A DNA stretch of 64,000 nucleotides from Methanobrevibacter arboriphilus (GCF_019669925.1 NZ_AP019779.1:1193001-1257000), one strand, 5' to 3'; positions 1-10,217 are shown, numbered from the stretch's first letter. A program made the numbers and translations. The notes: a model not told the origin generated them from the letters alone.

Positions 1-120
1 TCACCTAAACTTTTTAAACAACACCTCCAAATTAAAGGGGAAGTTAAAAAATATAAAAGTATAGTAAGTGAACACTCACTATTTTACATATAATAATATA
101 AAAAAACCTCTATATAAATA
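1..120 (-). promoter_or_regulatory. Leader and promoter of a minus-strand gene beyond the left edge
   Basis: Read on the minus strand, bases 6 to 1 are AGGTGA, a textbook methanogen ribosome binding site whose start codon would fall just outside the window. About 105 bases upstream is a TATA-like element (TATTTATATAG, positions 120-110), which would place the transcription start near 85-90. A strong palindrome at 61-82 sits just downstream of that start. The gene itself cannot be seen. Positions 121-391 are AT-rich with nothing else recognisable. Confidence 0.55.
61..82. promoter_or_regulatory. 22-bp palindromic candidate operator
   Basis: The arms read ATAGTnAGTG and CACTnACTAT around a two-base centre, so 18 of 22 positions are self-complementary. 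In this AT-rich setting it stands out by its G/C content and length. The symmetry and length fit a dimeric repressor site (TetR-type operators often look like this). Its place next to a predicted minus-strand transcription start suggests repression of the gene to the left. The identity of the regulator is inference. Confidence 0.45.
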
Positions 121-391
121 TTACTACCTAAAAATAAAAACAATAGCTACCCCCACCTTAAAATTAAAATTAAAAAAATATTAAGAAGTATAATAATAAT
201 TAAAAAGCAATAAATCTTATTTAAAAAAAACAAGGAAATAAATAACACTCATTACAAAAATAAAAAGAAATTAATATAAAAAATAATGTATCCAATAAAT
301 ATGAAAATAATTACAACAATAAAAAAATATAAAAAAATATTATATGAAAACATCATAAGAGACATTCAATCAACAATTATTATTAACATTA

Positions 392-1351
392 TTAATAATC
401 AAAAAGAGAAGATTGTTTTAAATAATTATTATAAACCTTTATTTTTTCTTTTATAACATTAGAATAATTAGTTTCAACATTATAATCATTTTTAAACTTT
501 TTAATTTTAGAAAAAAGATCATTACTATATTCTTTATTAACTTTACCATTTTTATATAAAAAGAATAAATCATTATAAATCTCAGGAAACTCATTTTTTA
601 TAAAATTAAGGAAATATCCTCTTGTTTTTCCATATAAATTAAGTGATCCTGAAATAATGCAATTTACATTAAGTTTTTCTGCATTTTTAAACATTAGATC
701 CATATTTTCATAGCTATCAGTTAAATAAGGTATAATTGGCATAAAATGAAGTCCACAAGAGACATTAGTATTTTTTCTTATCTTTTTTAATATATTAAGT
801 CTCTTTTTTGAAGATATAGTATTTGGTTCAATTGATTTTTGAATTTTATCATCAAGAGAAGTTATGGTTACAGCTATGTTAATAAAATTAATTTCAGATA
901 ATTCATTGATTAAATCTAAATCACGAAATATTAAATCAGACTTTGTTGAAATTACAGCAGGATTTTTATGTTTTATTAGTGTATTTAATATATCTGGCAT
1001 TAATTCATATTCTTTTTCAATAGGTTGATAACTATCTGTTACAGTCCCTACAGCTATCATCTCATTTTTCCAACTAGGCTTAGAAAGCTGAATATCAAGT
1101 TTTTCAGCTATATTAGATTTTATATAAATATTTTCAAAAAAATGGTTAGAGATACTAGAATTATTAGAATTTTTAGAATTCAAGCTTTCTTTATAGTTAG
1201 ATTCAAGATATTTATGAGAATACAAAGCATAACAATACTTACATTTATGTTCACAACCCCTATAAATATTTAAATCCCATTTATAAGGCATAGAACGTTT
1301 AGTTTTATTACATGCACTCTTACAAATAATTTCTTTATATTTTTGATTCAT
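392..1351 (-). CDS. Radical SAM protein of the SPL (spore photoproduct lyase-like) family
   Basis: The 319-residue protein carries a CxxxCxxC cluster (C33, C37, C40, in GCEHKCKYCY), the 4Fe-4S ligands of radical SAM enzymes. Spacing, the preceding W-x-L-N-x-Y-x-G segment and the short QSSLF-type C-terminus fit the SPL-like subgroup (COG1533) found in many archaea. The substrate of this subgroup is generally unknown, and DNA photoproduct repair should not be assumed. The ATG is preceded by GTGAT. The gene stands alone, divergent from the next gene. Residues 60-70 include an Asn/Ser-rich run typical of this genome. Confidence 0.8.
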   Translation of the reverse strand: MNQKYKEIICKSACNKTKRSMPYKWDLNIYRGCEHKCKYCYALYSHKYLESNYKESLNSKNSNNSSISNHFFENIYIKSNIAEKLDIQLSKPSWKNEMIAVGTVTDSYQPIEKEYELMPDILNTLIKHKNPAVISTKSDLIFRDLDLINELSEINFINIAVTITSLDDKIQKSIEPNTISSKKRLNILKKIRKNTNVSCGLHFMPIIPYLTDSYENMDLMFKNAEKLNVNCIISGSLNLYGKTRGYFLNFIKNEFPEIYNDLFFLYKNGKVNKEYSNDLFSKIKKFKNDYNVETNYSNVIKEKIKVYNNYLKQSSLFDY

Positions 1352-1677
1352 TTAATCACTATTATATAATCAAGCAATATAAAATCCAATATATAATAAT
1401 TTAAATTAATATTTAAATTATTATTTGAAATAATATTTAAAATAATATTTAAAATAATGTTTAAAATAATAATCCAAAATAATGATATTAATTATTTAAA
1501 ACAAAGATATTAAAATAAATAGTGATAGCTAATGAAAAATAATAAATAAACTAATAAAAAAAGAATAAAAAAATAAAAAGAATAAAAATGATAAAATGAT
1601 AAAAAGATAAAAAGATAAAAAAGTAATAATAAATCAATGATATATAATAAAAATATTTAAAAATAATAAGGATATTT
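1352..1677. repeat. Intergenic gap with 12-bp tandem repeat
   Basis: This divergent intergenic region is almost pure A/T. Positions 1428-1475 hold about four head-to-tail copies of a 12-base unit (AAATAATATTTA, the last copies degenerate). No RNA gene or further reading frame is supported. Confidence 0.5.
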
Positions 1678-2361
1678 ATGAGAAGATATACAATTACCCG
1701 TTCTAATAGAAAAACTATTGCTATTAAAATCAATAAAGATAGTAGCTTAGAAGTTAAAGCACCAGTAAACTTACCTAAAGATAAAATCGATGCGTTTGTA
1801 AATTCAAAAGAAAAATGGATAGCTAAACACAGCGAAAGAATTTTTAATAATTATTTTCTTAAAAAACAGTTTGAACTGAATTTTGGAGATTTTGTTTTAC
1901 TCAGAGGACAAAATAACCAAATTAAATCTTTTAATGGTAAAACAGCAATATACAATAATTACAAAAAGATATTTTTTATACCAGAAACAGCTGAAAAAAA
2001 TCAAATCAAAGCGATAGTAATAGAATTATATAAAAAAATAGCTCATAATCATATAAATAAAAGAGTTAACTATTTTAAAAATAAAATGGATGTTAAACCT
2101 ATAAAAATTGGAATTACAAGTGCCAAAACAAGATGGGGAAGTTGTAGTGGAAAAAATAGTGTTAATTTCTCTTGGAAACTGATTATGGCAGACGATAAAA
2201 CAATTGATTATGTAATAATTCACGAGCTAACACATATAAAACAACATAACCATTCAAAGAAATTTTGGAATATAGTAGAATCTATAATGCCTGATTACTC
2301 AGAACAGAAGAAAAAATTAAAAATTTTAGGTGAAAAACTTAATAAAGAAAATTGGGAATAA
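1678..2361 (+). CDS. YgjP-like (DUF45/WLM-type) zinc metallopeptidase
   Basis: The 227-residue protein has HELTH at residues 182-186, the HExxH zinc motif, followed by further histidines in QHNHSKKFW, the arrangement of the YgjP/DUF45 family related to SprT/WLM proteases. Upstream, TSAKTRWGSCS is the other family signature. The ATG is preceded by AAGGAT. The protein is predicted cytoplasmic; it has no signal peptide or membrane span. In bacteria these are poorly characterised, sometimes linked to restriction or repair loci, but nothing of that kind is nearby. It converges on the next gene with only 45 bases between stops. Confidence 0.82.
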   Translation: MRRYTITRSNRKTIAIKINKDSSLEVKAPVNLPKDKIDAFVNSKEKWIAKHSERIFNNYFLKKQFELNFGDFVLLRGQNNQIKSFNGKTAIYNNYKKIFFIPETAEKNQIKAIVIELYKKIAHNHINKRVNYFKNKMDVKPIKIGITSAKTRWGSCSGKNSVNFSWKLIMADDKTIDYVIIHELTHIKQHNHSKKFWNIVESIMPDYSEQKKKLKILGEKLNKENWE

Positions 2362-2406
2362 TTAAAAATCATTTTAAGAAGTTATTAAAAAAATTGCTTA
2401 AAAAAC

Positions 2407-2883
2407 TTATTTTAAAGATGTAGTACCATCAATACGTTCCATTTCTTCATTCCACGTTTCTGGATTTTTTTTAATATAATCTTCAAAAAGAACCTTACAT
2501 TCATTATTATCTAAACTAACAACCTCAACACCATTATTTTTAAGCAATTCTTCAGCACCAAGAAGAGTTTTATTCTCTCCAATAACTACACGTGGAATAT
2601 TATATAATATTATAGCTCCAGAACACATTGGGCAAGGTGAGAGAGTTGTATAAAGAGTAGAATTCTGATAATCCTTACCAGTTAGCCTATTTTTACTATT
2701 TGCATTTTCAATAGCATCTAATTCACCATGAAAAATAGCAGAATTAGACTGAATAAGGCGATTATGACCTTTACCAATAATTTCCCCATTTTTAACTAAA
2801 ACAGCACCAATTGGAATCCCACCTTCAGATATAGACTTTTTAGCTTCATTAATAGCCTTTTTCATGAAATAAACATCATCCAT
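2407..2883 (-). CDS. Cytosine deaminase, yeast FCY1-type (zinc-dependent CDA fold)
   Basis: The 158-residue protein would deaminate cytosine to uracil for pyrimidine salvage. It has HGE (H52, E54) and PCPMC (C84, C87) as zinc and catalytic residues of the cytidine-deaminase superfamily. From memory of yeast Fcy1, the match runs along the whole chain: GGVPIG/GGIPIG, GHN, HGE, STLYTTLSPCxMCxGAIIxYxIPRxVxGEN, and a C-terminal W (W144) before an acidic segment. Both proteins are 158 residues. tRNA-adenosine or guanine deaminase is the main alternative, but those lack this C-terminal pattern. It lies 84 bases downstream of trpA on the same strand and may be cotranscribed. Confidence 0.75.
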   Translation of the reverse strand: MDDVYFMKKAINEAKKSISEGGIPIGAVLVKNGEIIGKGHNRLIQSNSAIFHGELDAIENANSKNRLTGKDYQNSTLYTTLSPCPMCSGAIILYNIPRVVIGENKTLLGAEELLKNNGVEVVSLDNNECKVLFEDYIKKNPETWNEEMERIDGTTSLK

Positions 2884-2967
2884 TTAAACACCAATTAATA
2901 ATATACATAAACACAATTAATATTATATAACTACATATTATTAAATTAAATGTTTAATTCTTAGTAA

Positions 2968-3741
2968 TCAAACTCTAGTTGCATTTTTCATTCTATAAAT
3001 ATAATCTTTTAAATGATCTTTAGAATTATTACCATATTCTTCAATTAGTTTTACTATAGCACTTCCAACAATAACTCCATCAGCTATTTTAGAAATGTTT
3101 TTAGCCTGTTTAGGAGTGTTAATCCCAAAGCCCACAGCTATTGGAACATCAGTAACATTCCTTATTTCACCAATAATTTCTTCTAAATCAGTTTTAATCT
3201 TACTTCTAACACCGGTCACACCCATTGATGAAACAAGATATATAAAACCAGTAGCATCTTTAGCTATCATCCTTATCCTATCTTTTGAGGTTGGAGCTAT
3301 TAAAGAAATAATATCAACATCATAAATCTTTGCAATTTTTGATATTTCTCCTTTTTCCTCATAAGGTAAATCAGGAATAACTATCCCATTTATTCCAACA
3401 TCCTTACACTTTTTAAAGAATTTTTCATAACCATAATAAAAAACAGGATTAATATATGTAAGAAAAACGAGAGGAATATTAGACTTCTTTCTTACATCAA
3501 TTACTAAATCAAAAATATCATCAGTGTTTATACCTTTAGATAATGCTCTTAAATTAGCATCTTGAATAACAGGACCTTCAGCTATTGGATCTGAAAAAGG
3601 TATCCCTATTTCAATTAAATCAGCTCCAGCACTATCCATAGCTAAAATAAACTCAATAGTCTTTTCCTTTGAAGGATCTCCAGCTGTTAGAAAACCTATA
3701 AATGCTTTTTCATCTTGAAAAATTTCTGTAATTTTACTCAA
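2968..3741 (-). CDS. trpA: Tryptophan synthase alpha subunit
   Basis: This 257-residue TIM-barrel protein cleaves indole-3-glycerol phosphate to indole and glyceraldehyde 3-phosphate in complex with TrpB. The E of LIEIGIPFSDPIAEGPVIQ and the D of IVIPDLPYEE are the two catalytic acids, and the phosphate site is seen in VGFGI and ADGVIVGSAIV. It starts with TTG immediately after the TAA of the trpF/B gene. AGGAGAT five bases upstream supports the TTG, and no nearer ATG exists. It is the last gene of the trp operon. Confidence 0.95.
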   Translation of the reverse strand: MSKITEIFQDEKAFIGFLTAGDPSKEKTIEFILAMDSAGADLIEIGIPFSDPIAEGPVIQDANLRALSKGINTDDIFDLVIDVRKKSNIPLVFLTYINPVFYYGYEKFFKKCKDVGINGIVIPDLPYEEKGEISKIAKIYDVDIISLIAPTSKDRIRMIAKDATGFIYLVSSMGVTGVRSKIKTDLEEIIGEIRNVTDVPIAVGFGINTPKQAKNISKIADGVIVGSAIVKLIEEYGNNSKDHLKDYIYRMKNATRV

Positions 3742-5796
3742 TTAAATCTCCTCTTCACCCAATTTATTTAATTTTGCTGAATTAGATGATTTAGCTAATT
3801 TATCTGACTTATTTGATTTAGCTAATTTATAATTTTTAATTGATTCAGCATCTTTATCTCCTCTTCCAGAAAGACAAACTACAATAATATCATCAGAATC
3901 CATTTTTTTAGCTATTTTTATTGATTGAGCTATGGCATGAGCACTTTCAATAGCACAGATAATTCCTTCTTTTTCAGCTAAATATTCAAATGCTTCAACA
4001 GCTTCATCATCAGTTATAGGAACATATTCTGCTCTTTTTATATCATTAAGATAAGCATGTTCAGGCCCTATTCCAGGATAATCTAGACCTGCAGAAATTG
4101 AATATACTGGAGATATTTGACCATAATTGCCTTGGCAAAAGTATGACTTCATACCATGGAAAATCCCAATTTCACCTTTAGTAATAGAGGCTGCATGATA
4201 TTCAGTATCAACACCTTTTCCTCCTGCTTCACAGCCAATTAATCTAACACCTTTATCACCTATAAAGTTAAAAAATGAGCCTATTGCATTACTTCCACCT
4301 CCAACACAGGCAACAATTGCTGTTGGAAGCTTACCTTCAATTTTTAATATTTCTTCTTTAATTTCACGACTTATAACACTTTGAAAATCTCGAACAATCA
4401 TTGGAAAAGGATGAGGACCCATTACAGAACCTAAAACATAGTGTGTATCATGAACTCTTGTTGTCCATTCCCTCATTGTCTCATTTACAGCATCTTTTAA
4501 GGTTTTTGTTCCAGATGAAACAGGATTAACTTTAGCTCCTAAAAGTTCCATACGATAAACATTTAGAGCTTGGCGTTCCATGTCTTCCTCACCCATGAAT
4601 ATCTCACATTCCATATCTAAAAATGCAGCGCCAGTAGCTGTTGCAACACCATGTTGTCCAGCACCAGTTTCAGCTATGATTCTTGTTTTACCCATTTTTT
4701 TAGCTAATAATACTTGACCAAGAACATTATTGATCTTATGGGACCCTGTATGATTAAGATCTTCTCGCTTCAAATATATTTTAGCTCCACCAATATCATT
4801 AGTCATATTTTCTGCAAAATATAAAAGTGAAGGTCTCCCTGCATACTCATTGAACAAATTTTGAAGCTCTTCTATGAAATCAGGGTCATTTTTATAAAAG
4901 TTATATTGCTCTTCAAGATTAATCAATTCATTCATTAATGTTTCTGGAATATATTGCCCACCATAAATTCCATATCTTCCATTATTCATATCTTTCACAT
5001 CATCTAATCTATTTAAATTAATTGATTTATTAATATTTGACTTATTAATATTTGATTTATTATTTTTTGATTCTTTATTTTTTGATTTATTATTCAATTT
5101 ATTAATATTGTCCAAATTATTTATAACTTCATTTATTTTTTTAGAACTCTTAAATCCATTTTTTTCAACACCAGAACTTAAATCAAAAGCAAAAGGTTTA
5201 ATTTTAGAAGCTTTCTTGATATTTTCACTATTAATACCTCCAGCAAGGAAAACTGGTTTTTTGATTTTTTTAATATCTCCTATTAATTCCCAATTGAAAA
5301 TTTTTCCTGAACCTTTTCCACTATCTAACAATAAATAATCAACATTAGAATTTTCCCATTTTTCAATAGTTTTTTTTATATTAAATCCATCATCATGCTT
5401 ATTTTCACTATCCCCATTATTCATTTCAATAGACTTAATAATATTAATATTACTATCAAATTCTTTTAATTTATTTATAAATTCTTCATCTTCATTACCA
5501 TGAAGCTGTATTATATCAATAATATCATTTTTTATAAGATAAAAAATATCTTCAATATCAGGATCGACAAAAACACCAACAGTAGTAATAGTTTCATCCA
5601 AAACATTTTTTATAGCCTTAGCTTTATCAAAACTAATTTTCCTTTTGCTTTCTGCAAATACAAATCCCGCATAATCAGGAACATATTTATTAAGGATTTT
5701 TGCATCATCAATTCTTTTCAATCCACAGATTTTAATTTTGATATCTTCTTCACTAACAGCTTTATTCATTATTTCACTCATCAAAAAATTATACAT
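3742..5796 (-). CDS. trpF/trpB: Fused phosphoribosylanthranilate isomerase / tryptophan synthase beta
   Basis: One 684-residue frame joins two enzymes. Residues 19-229 are TrpF, with the catalytic Cys in KICGLK (C24) and the acid in [10 protein letters not shown] (D158). Residues 271-660 are TrpB, with the PLP lysine in [15 protein letters not shown], and GGGSNA. Between them, residues 230-270 are a Lys/Asn/Ser linker encoded by imperfect 15-base repeats (NKSNI units). The C-terminal tail (657-684) is a second K/S/N-rich stretch. Fusion would couple steps 3 and 5 of the pathway. The start is uncertain: ATGs lie at 5796, 5781 and 5769, the last preceded by GAGTGA. It is 72 bases after trpC and abuts trpA. 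Confidence 0.93.
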   Translation of the reverse strand: MYNFLMSEIMNKAVSEEDIKIKICGLKRIDDAKILNKYVPDYAGFVFAESKRKISFDKAKAIKNVLDETITTVGVFVDPDIEDIFYLIKNDIIDIIQLHGNEDEEFINKLKEFDSNINIIKSIEMNNGDSENKHDDGFNIKKTIEKWENSNVDYLLLDSGKGSGKIFNWELIGDIKKIKKPVFLAGGINSENIKKASKIKPFAFDLSSGVEKNGFKSSKKINEVINNLDNINKLNNKSKNKESKNNKSNINKSNINKSINLNRLDDVKDMNNGRYGIYGGQYIPETLMNELINLEEQYNFYKNDPDFIEELQNLFNEYAGRPSLLYFAENMTNDIGGAKIYLKREDLNHTGSHKINNVLGQVLLAKKMGKTRIIAETGAGQHGVATATGAAFLDMECEIFMGEEDMERQALNVYRMELLGAKVNPVSSGTKTLKDAVNETMREWTTRVHDTHYVLGSVMGPHPFPMIVRDFQSVISREIKEEILKIEGKLPTAIVACVGGGSNAIGSFFNFIGDKGVRLIGCEAGGKGVDTEYHAASITKGEIGIFHGMKSYFCQGNYGQISPVYSISAGLDYPGIGPEHAYLNDIKRAEYVPITDDEAVEAFEYLAEKEGIICAIESAHAIAQSIKIAKKMDSDDIIVVCLSGRGDKDAESIKNYKLAKSNKSDKLAKSSNSAKLNKLGEEEI
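4995..5106 (-). repeat. 15-bp in-frame tandem repeat encoding the TrpF-TrpB linker
   Basis: On the minus strand the DNA repeats an AT-rich unit of 15 bases (five codons, Asn-Lys-Ser-Asn-Ile), degenerating at the ends. Because the period is a multiple of three, unit gain or loss keeps the fusion in frame. Confidence 0.6.
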
Positions 5797-5868
5797 TCTA
5801 ACTACTTATTAAAAATTGTAATTATTTATTATAAATCATAATTAATTAATATAACAATCAAATATAAT

Positions 5869-6720
5869 CTATATCAAAGATTTTAACTCTTTAATAGCAA
5901 ATTCCTTATTTTTACTTCTCATAAGAGACTCACCAATTAAAACAGAGTCAATATTATTATCATTTAATGTTTTTATATCTTCAGAAGTCTTTATTCCACT
6001 TTCAGAAACAATGGTTATTGAATTTCTAATGTCTTTTGGAATATTTTTTTCTAAATTTAAAGTATTATTAATATCTACAGTAAAATCTCTAAGATCTCTA
6101 TTGTTTATACCAATAATCTTTGCACCAGAATCAATAGCTATTTCAACCTCATTTAAGCTATGAGTTTCTACTAAAGGGAAAATATTTAAACTATAAGAGA
6201 GTTTAATATATTTTTTTAGTTGTTTTGGTTCTAGAATAGAGGTTATTAGAAGTAATGCAGAAGCATCTAATAATTTTGATTCATAGATCATATATTCATC
6301 AATTATAAAATCTTTTCTGAGAACTGGAATATTTACATTAGCTACAATGTCTGAAAGATATGTGTCATTACCTTTAAAAAATTTAGGCTCTGTTAAAACT
6401 GAAATAGCAGCTGCTCCCGCATTTTCATATTCTTTAGCTATTTTTATATAATCAAATTCATTGCAAATAATTCCTTTTGATGGAGAAGCTCTTTTAACTT
6501 CACAGATGAAAGAAATATTATCTTCTTTTAAATATTTCTCAAAATAATTATCTTCAAGTTTATTACTCTTAGAATTATTATTTAATTTATTATTTAACTT
6601 ATTATTTACTTCATTATCTGATTTATTTTTTAATTTGTTTTTTAAATCTTCAAGAGACATATTCCTTTTTTTATTCTCTAATCTTTCTTCAGTTGCTATT
6701 AAAATTTCATCTAAAATCAT
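5869..6720 (-). CDS. trpC: Indole-3-glycerol phosphate synthase
   Basis: The 283-residue enzyme closes the indole ring of CdRP. Signatures are EVKRASPSKG, LTEPKFF, LRKDFI, NNRDL, SESGI and GESLM, including the catalytic lysines and glutamates of the family. The N-terminal helix region carries an Asn/Lys/Leu low-complexity insertion at about residues 28-53. The frame can be extended to a TTG at 6735, but ATG 6720 is preferred because a GGTTGAG element lies within that extension just upstream. It lies 150 bases downstream of trpD; that gap (6721-6870) contains degenerate TATTAATCTAATAC repeats. Confidence 0.93.
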   Translation of the reverse strand: MILDEILIATEERLENKKRNMSLEDLKNKLKNKSDNEVNNKLNNKLNNNSKSNKLEDNYFEKYLKEDNISFICEVKRASPSKGIICNEFDYIKIAKEYENAGAAAISVLTEPKFFKGNDTYLSDIVANVNIPVLRKDFIIDEYMIYESKLLDASALLLITSILEPKQLKKYIKLSYSLNIFPLVETHSLNEVEIAIDSGAKIIGINNRDLRDFTVDINNTLNLEKNIPKDIRNSITIVSESGIKTSEDIKTLNDNNIDSVLIGESLMRSKNKEFAIKELKSLI

Positions 6721-6870
6721 TACAAACTCAACCAAAAAGTTTTAAAAATATATTAATCAATAAAAATTTAATTATAGTAAATTTGATGCTATTAATCTAA
6801 TTATTAATCTAATACTATTAATCTAATACTAATAATTTAATACTATTAATTTGATATTATTAATTTAATA

Positions 6871-7881
6871 CTAAATATTGTTAGACATATAAACAAAGTT
6901 ATCTAGCTTTTCTTTAGCTTTACCACTATCAATAATATTCTCAGCAAGAGTTATACCTTTTTCTAAGTTATTCACCTTTCCAGAAATATAAAGCCCAGCT
7001 GCAGAATTAATAATAATAGCATCTCTTTTAGGGCTTTCTTCTCCATTTAAAATATTTAATGCGATTTGAGCATTATTAGATGCAGAACCTCCAGTTATTG
7101 CAGACTTTGAAGCTAAATTGAAGCCATAATCTTCAGGATTTAAAGTATACTGAGAAAATTTACCATTTTTTATCTCACAAACAGTAGTAGAGGCCGAAAT
7201 AGAGATTTCATCTAATTTATCTTGACCATAAACTACCATAGCATTTTTAACACCTAAATTATGAATAACCATAGCTATAGGAAGAACAAGAGATTCTTCA
7301 TAAACACCAATTACCTCCATATTAGCACCAGCAGGATTGAGCAATGGCCCTAAAATATTAAAAATTGTAGGAATACCTAGTTCTTTTCTAACAGGAGCAA
7401 CATACTTCATAGCTAGATGATAATTTTGAGCATATAAAAAGCAAATGCCAATTTTTTCAAGTAACATCTTACTTTTTTCAGGTGGAAGTTCGATATTGAC
7501 ACCTAAAAACTCTAAAACATCGGCAGCTCCACATTTACTAGAATATGCTCTGTTACCATGTTTAGCTACTGGAACTCCTCCTGCAGAAATTACAATTGAA
7601 GATACTGTAGAAATATTAAATGAATTTGAGCCATCACCACCAGTACCTACAATTTCTAAAACATCCATATCTGTTAATAATTTAACACAATGATTTCTTA
7701 AAGAAGCAGCAGAAGCAGTTATCTCATCTATAGTTTCACCTTTCATAGATAAAGCAGTTAAGTAGGAACTCATTTGGACTTTACTGGCTTCACCCTTCAT
7801 TATTTCATTCATTGATTCTTCAGCCATTTCATAAGAAATATCTTGATTTTTAGTTACTTTTAAAATAGCTTCTTTTATCAT
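6871..7881 (-). CDS. trpD: Anthranilate phosphoribosyltransferase
   Basis: This 336-residue enzyme transfers phosphoribose from PRPP to anthranilate. GTGGDGSNSFNIST is the PRPP loop, and KHGNRAYSSKCGAADVLE is the second family signature. A TTG five codons upstream (7896) would place the ribosome binding site GAGAGGT inside the gene, so ATG 7881, seven bases after that site, is chosen. It sits between trpG (67 bases upstream) and trpC. Confidence 0.95.
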   Translation of the reverse strand: MIKEAILKVTKNQDISYEMAEESMNEIMKGEASKVQMSSYLTALSMKGETIDEITASAASLRNHCVKLLTDMDVLEIVGTGGDGSNSFNISTVSSIVISAGGVPVAKHGNRAYSSKCGAADVLEFLGVNIELPPEKSKMLLEKIGICFLYAQNYHLAMKYVAPVRKELGIPTIFNILGPLLNPAGANMEVIGVYEESLVLPIAMVIHNLGVKNAMVVYGQDKLDEISISASTTVCEIKNGKFSQYTLNPEDYGFNLASKSAITGGSASNNAQIALNILNGEESPKRDAIIINSAAGLYISGKVNNLEKGITLAENIIDSGKAKEKLDNFVYMSNNI

Positions 7882-7948
7882 GTTTCTACCTCTCAAATTA
7901 ATTATTAATCATTTTAATTTTAATATTCTAATATTTTACAGTAGTCCA

Positions 7949-8527
7949 TTAAGATTTAAACCCTCTAAAAAAATTTTTAACAATATTATCACCATTAGGA
8001 GTCAGTATTGATTCTGGATGAAACTGTAAACCATAAACAGGATATTTTTTATGACATATTGCCATTATTTCATCATCATCTTTTGATTTAGCTATTATAG
8101 AAATATCATCAGGAATATTTTCTTTATTCACAGAAAGAGAATGATAACGACCTACAGAAATTTCATTTTCTAAATTATTAAATAAAATATTTTCATTATC
8201 AATTTCAATATTAGAAGGTTTTCCATGAACCAATCTCTTGGAATATATAATATTCCCACCAAAAGCTTCATAAATAGATTGATGCCCTAAACAAATTCCG
8301 AGAATAGGTATTTTTTTATAAAAATTTTTTATAATATCTACTGATAATCCTGCATCATTTGGTCTTCCAGGACCAGGGGATATCACAATAAATTCTGGGG
8401 AAAGTCTTTTAATCTCAGATAAAGTTAATTCATCATTACGAATAACATTAATATTAGGATTCAATTCTCCAATCATTTGATAAAGATTATATGAAAAACT
8501 ATCATAATTATCTATAAGTAAAATCAT
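7949..8527 (-). CDS. trpG: Anthranilate synthase component II (glutamine amidotransferase)
   Basis: This 192-residue class I amidotransferase supplies ammonia to TrpE. The triad is visible: Cys in LGICLGHQ and His/Glu in LQFHPES. It opens with the family signature LLIDNYDSFSYNL. A perfect GGTGAT precedes the ATG. It starts 24 bases after trpE, as expected for a coupled complex. It could also serve a PabA role, but no pabB is nearby. Confidence 0.95.
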   Translation of the reverse strand: MILLIDNYDSFSYNLYQMIGELNPNINVIRNDELTLSEIKRLSPEFIVISPGPGRPNDAGLSVDIIKNFYKKIPILGICLGHQSIYEAFGGNIIYSKRLVHGKPSNIEIDNENILFNNLENEISVGRYHSLSVNKENIPDDISIIAKSKDDDEIMAICHKKYPVYGLQFHPESILTPNGDNIVKNFFRGFKS

Positions 8528-8551
8528 TTTATCACCATTATTTAATAAAAA

Positions 8552-10051
8552 TTATAAATTAATATCTTCAGCTAATTTTAGAGCATTTAAGACTGCTTTT
8601 GCCTTATTTATAGATTCATCATATTCTAACTCAGGAACACTGTCTGCAACTATACCTGCACCTGACCGAATGAAAACTTTATTTTTCTTAGAAAAAGCTA
8701 TTCTAATAGCTATACAAGTATCCATATTTCCAGATAGGCCAATATAACCAATAGCTCCCCCATATATGCCTCTTTTATTATCTTCCAGCTCATTTATTAT
8801 TTCACAAGCTCTAATTTTAGGTGCTCCAGAAAGAGTTCCTGCAGGAAGAATTGCATCTATAACATCCAAAGCATTTTTACCTTCTTTTAATTTTCCAGAA
8901 ACAGTAGAACCTATATGCATCACATGAGAAAATCTTTCAATAGTAAGATATTTTTCAACATTTATAGAACCAAATTCACTAACTTTTCCAAGATCATTTC
9001 TTCCAAGATCAACTAACATATTATGTTCTGCAAGTTCTTTTTCATCTGAAAGAAGGTCTTTTTCTAATTCATCATCTTCTTTTTTATTTTTGCCTCTTGG
9101 TCTTGTTCCAGCTAATGGAAAAGTGTATAAATTATCATCTTGTAGTTTTACAAGGGTTTCAGGAGAAGCACCAGCTATTTCAATGTCATCACTTGAAAAA
9201 TAAAACATATATGGAGAAGGGTTAGTTGTTCTAAGAATTCTATACGTATCTAATAAACTACCTTTTATTTTACAAGATAATGGATTAGATAGAACAACTT
9301 GGAATATATCTCCTTCTTTTATATGAAATTTAGCTTTTTTTACTATTTTAGAAAATTCTTCTTTAGAAAATAAAGGTTTAAAATCATCAAGTAGTTTTAA
9401 TCTATTATCATTTCCATTTATTGGCATACCATTAATTATTATGTCTTTTAATTCCATTAATTGAGTTTTACCTACTTCATACTCTTTTTCAATATTATCT
9501 GATTTTATATTAACTATTAAGAAGATTTTTTGTTTAAGGTTATCAAAAACAATTACCTTATCAAATAGCATTAAGTCAAAATCTTTAAAAGACTCATCAC
9601 CCTCATTATTATTTTTAAATAAATTTTCTTTTAATTTAAGAGAAGGTTCAACATATTTAATATAATCATATGCAAAATACCCTACTAATCCTCCTGTAAA
9701 AGGTGGAAGTTCTATTATTTTAGGACTCCTATTTTCATCAATAATTTGGTTAATGTATTTTTTAGGATTATTAGTTTTTTTACTTAAATTCTTATAACCT
9801 TTAATATTTAAAAAATTATCCTCACAAGTAATTTCTAAAGTCGGATCAAAGCCTAATATTGTGTATCTTCCCCAATTTTCCAAATCTTCCATACTCTCCA
9901 ATATGAAACAATGTTTACTATTATTTTTTAAAATTTTAAGCACTTCAATTGGAGTTTTAATATCAGATAATATTTCGCAACAAATTGGAATGACTTTATA
10001 GTCACCTTCTTTAAGTATCTTCTTTGCTTTTTCTATTGGTGGAAAATACAT
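8552..10051 (-). CDS. trpE: Anthranilate synthase component I
   Basis: The 499-residue chorismate-utilising enzyme makes anthranilate from chorismate with TrpG. The C-terminal half has [28 protein letters not shown] and [11 protein letters not shown]. The N-terminal half has ILES at residues 50-53, corresponding to the LLES motif that contributes to tryptophan feedback binding, so the enzyme is probably allosterically inhibited. The ATG follows AAAGGAG. It is the first gene of the six-gene trp operon; the upstream region carries candidate TRP boxes. Confidence 0.95.
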   Translation of the reverse strand: MYFPPIEKAKKILKEGDYKVIPICCEILSDIKTPIEVLKILKNNSKHCFILESMEDLENWGRYTILGFDPTLEITCEDNFLNIKGYKNLSKKTNNPKKYINQIIDENRSPKIIELPPFTGGLVGYFAYDYIKYVEPSLKLKENLFKNNNEGDESFKDFDLMLFDKVIVFDNLKQKIFLIVNIKSDNIEKEYEVGKTQLMELKDIIINGMPINGNDNRLKLLDDFKPLFSKEEFSKIVKKAKFHIKEGDIFQVVLSNPLSCKIKGSLLDTYRILRTTNPSPYMFYFSSDDIEIAGASPETLVKLQDDNLYTFPLAGTRPRGKNKKEDDELEKDLLSDEKELAEHNMLVDLGRNDLGKVSEFGSINVEKYLTIERFSHVMHIGSTVSGKLKEGKNALDVIDAILPAGTLSGAPKIRACEIINELEDNKRGIYGGAIGYIGLSGNMDTCIAIRIAFSKKNKVFIRSGAGIVADSVPELEYDESINKAKAVLNALKLAEDINL

Positions 10052-10178
10052 TTTATAACTCCTTTTTAATATAATTAATATATTTTTTGTTAATATGAAT
10101 AAATAATTGTTATTTTGCTTTAAATATAGTTATATATTTCTTAAATTAGAATTTTTAGATAATTTAATTTTTTTATAA

Positions 10179-10217
10179 TGTTATTCAACAAATTAAACCT
10201 TCTTTAAAGGAATAACA
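10179..10217 (-). promoter_or_regulatory. Inverted repeat in the presumed trpE leader
   Basis: Eight-base perfect arms (TGTTATTC and GAATAACA) are separated by 23 bases, within the roughly 300-base region between the candidate trp promoter and trpE. It could form a hairpin in the leader RNA. No leader peptide or known riboswitch is recognisable. Confidence 0.25.

Noticed and set aside
1551-1733. 60-residue minus-strand hydrophobic frame
   Set aside because: Arises from A-rich DNA read backwards (Ile/Phe/Tyr runs) and overlaps the start of the metalloprotease gene.
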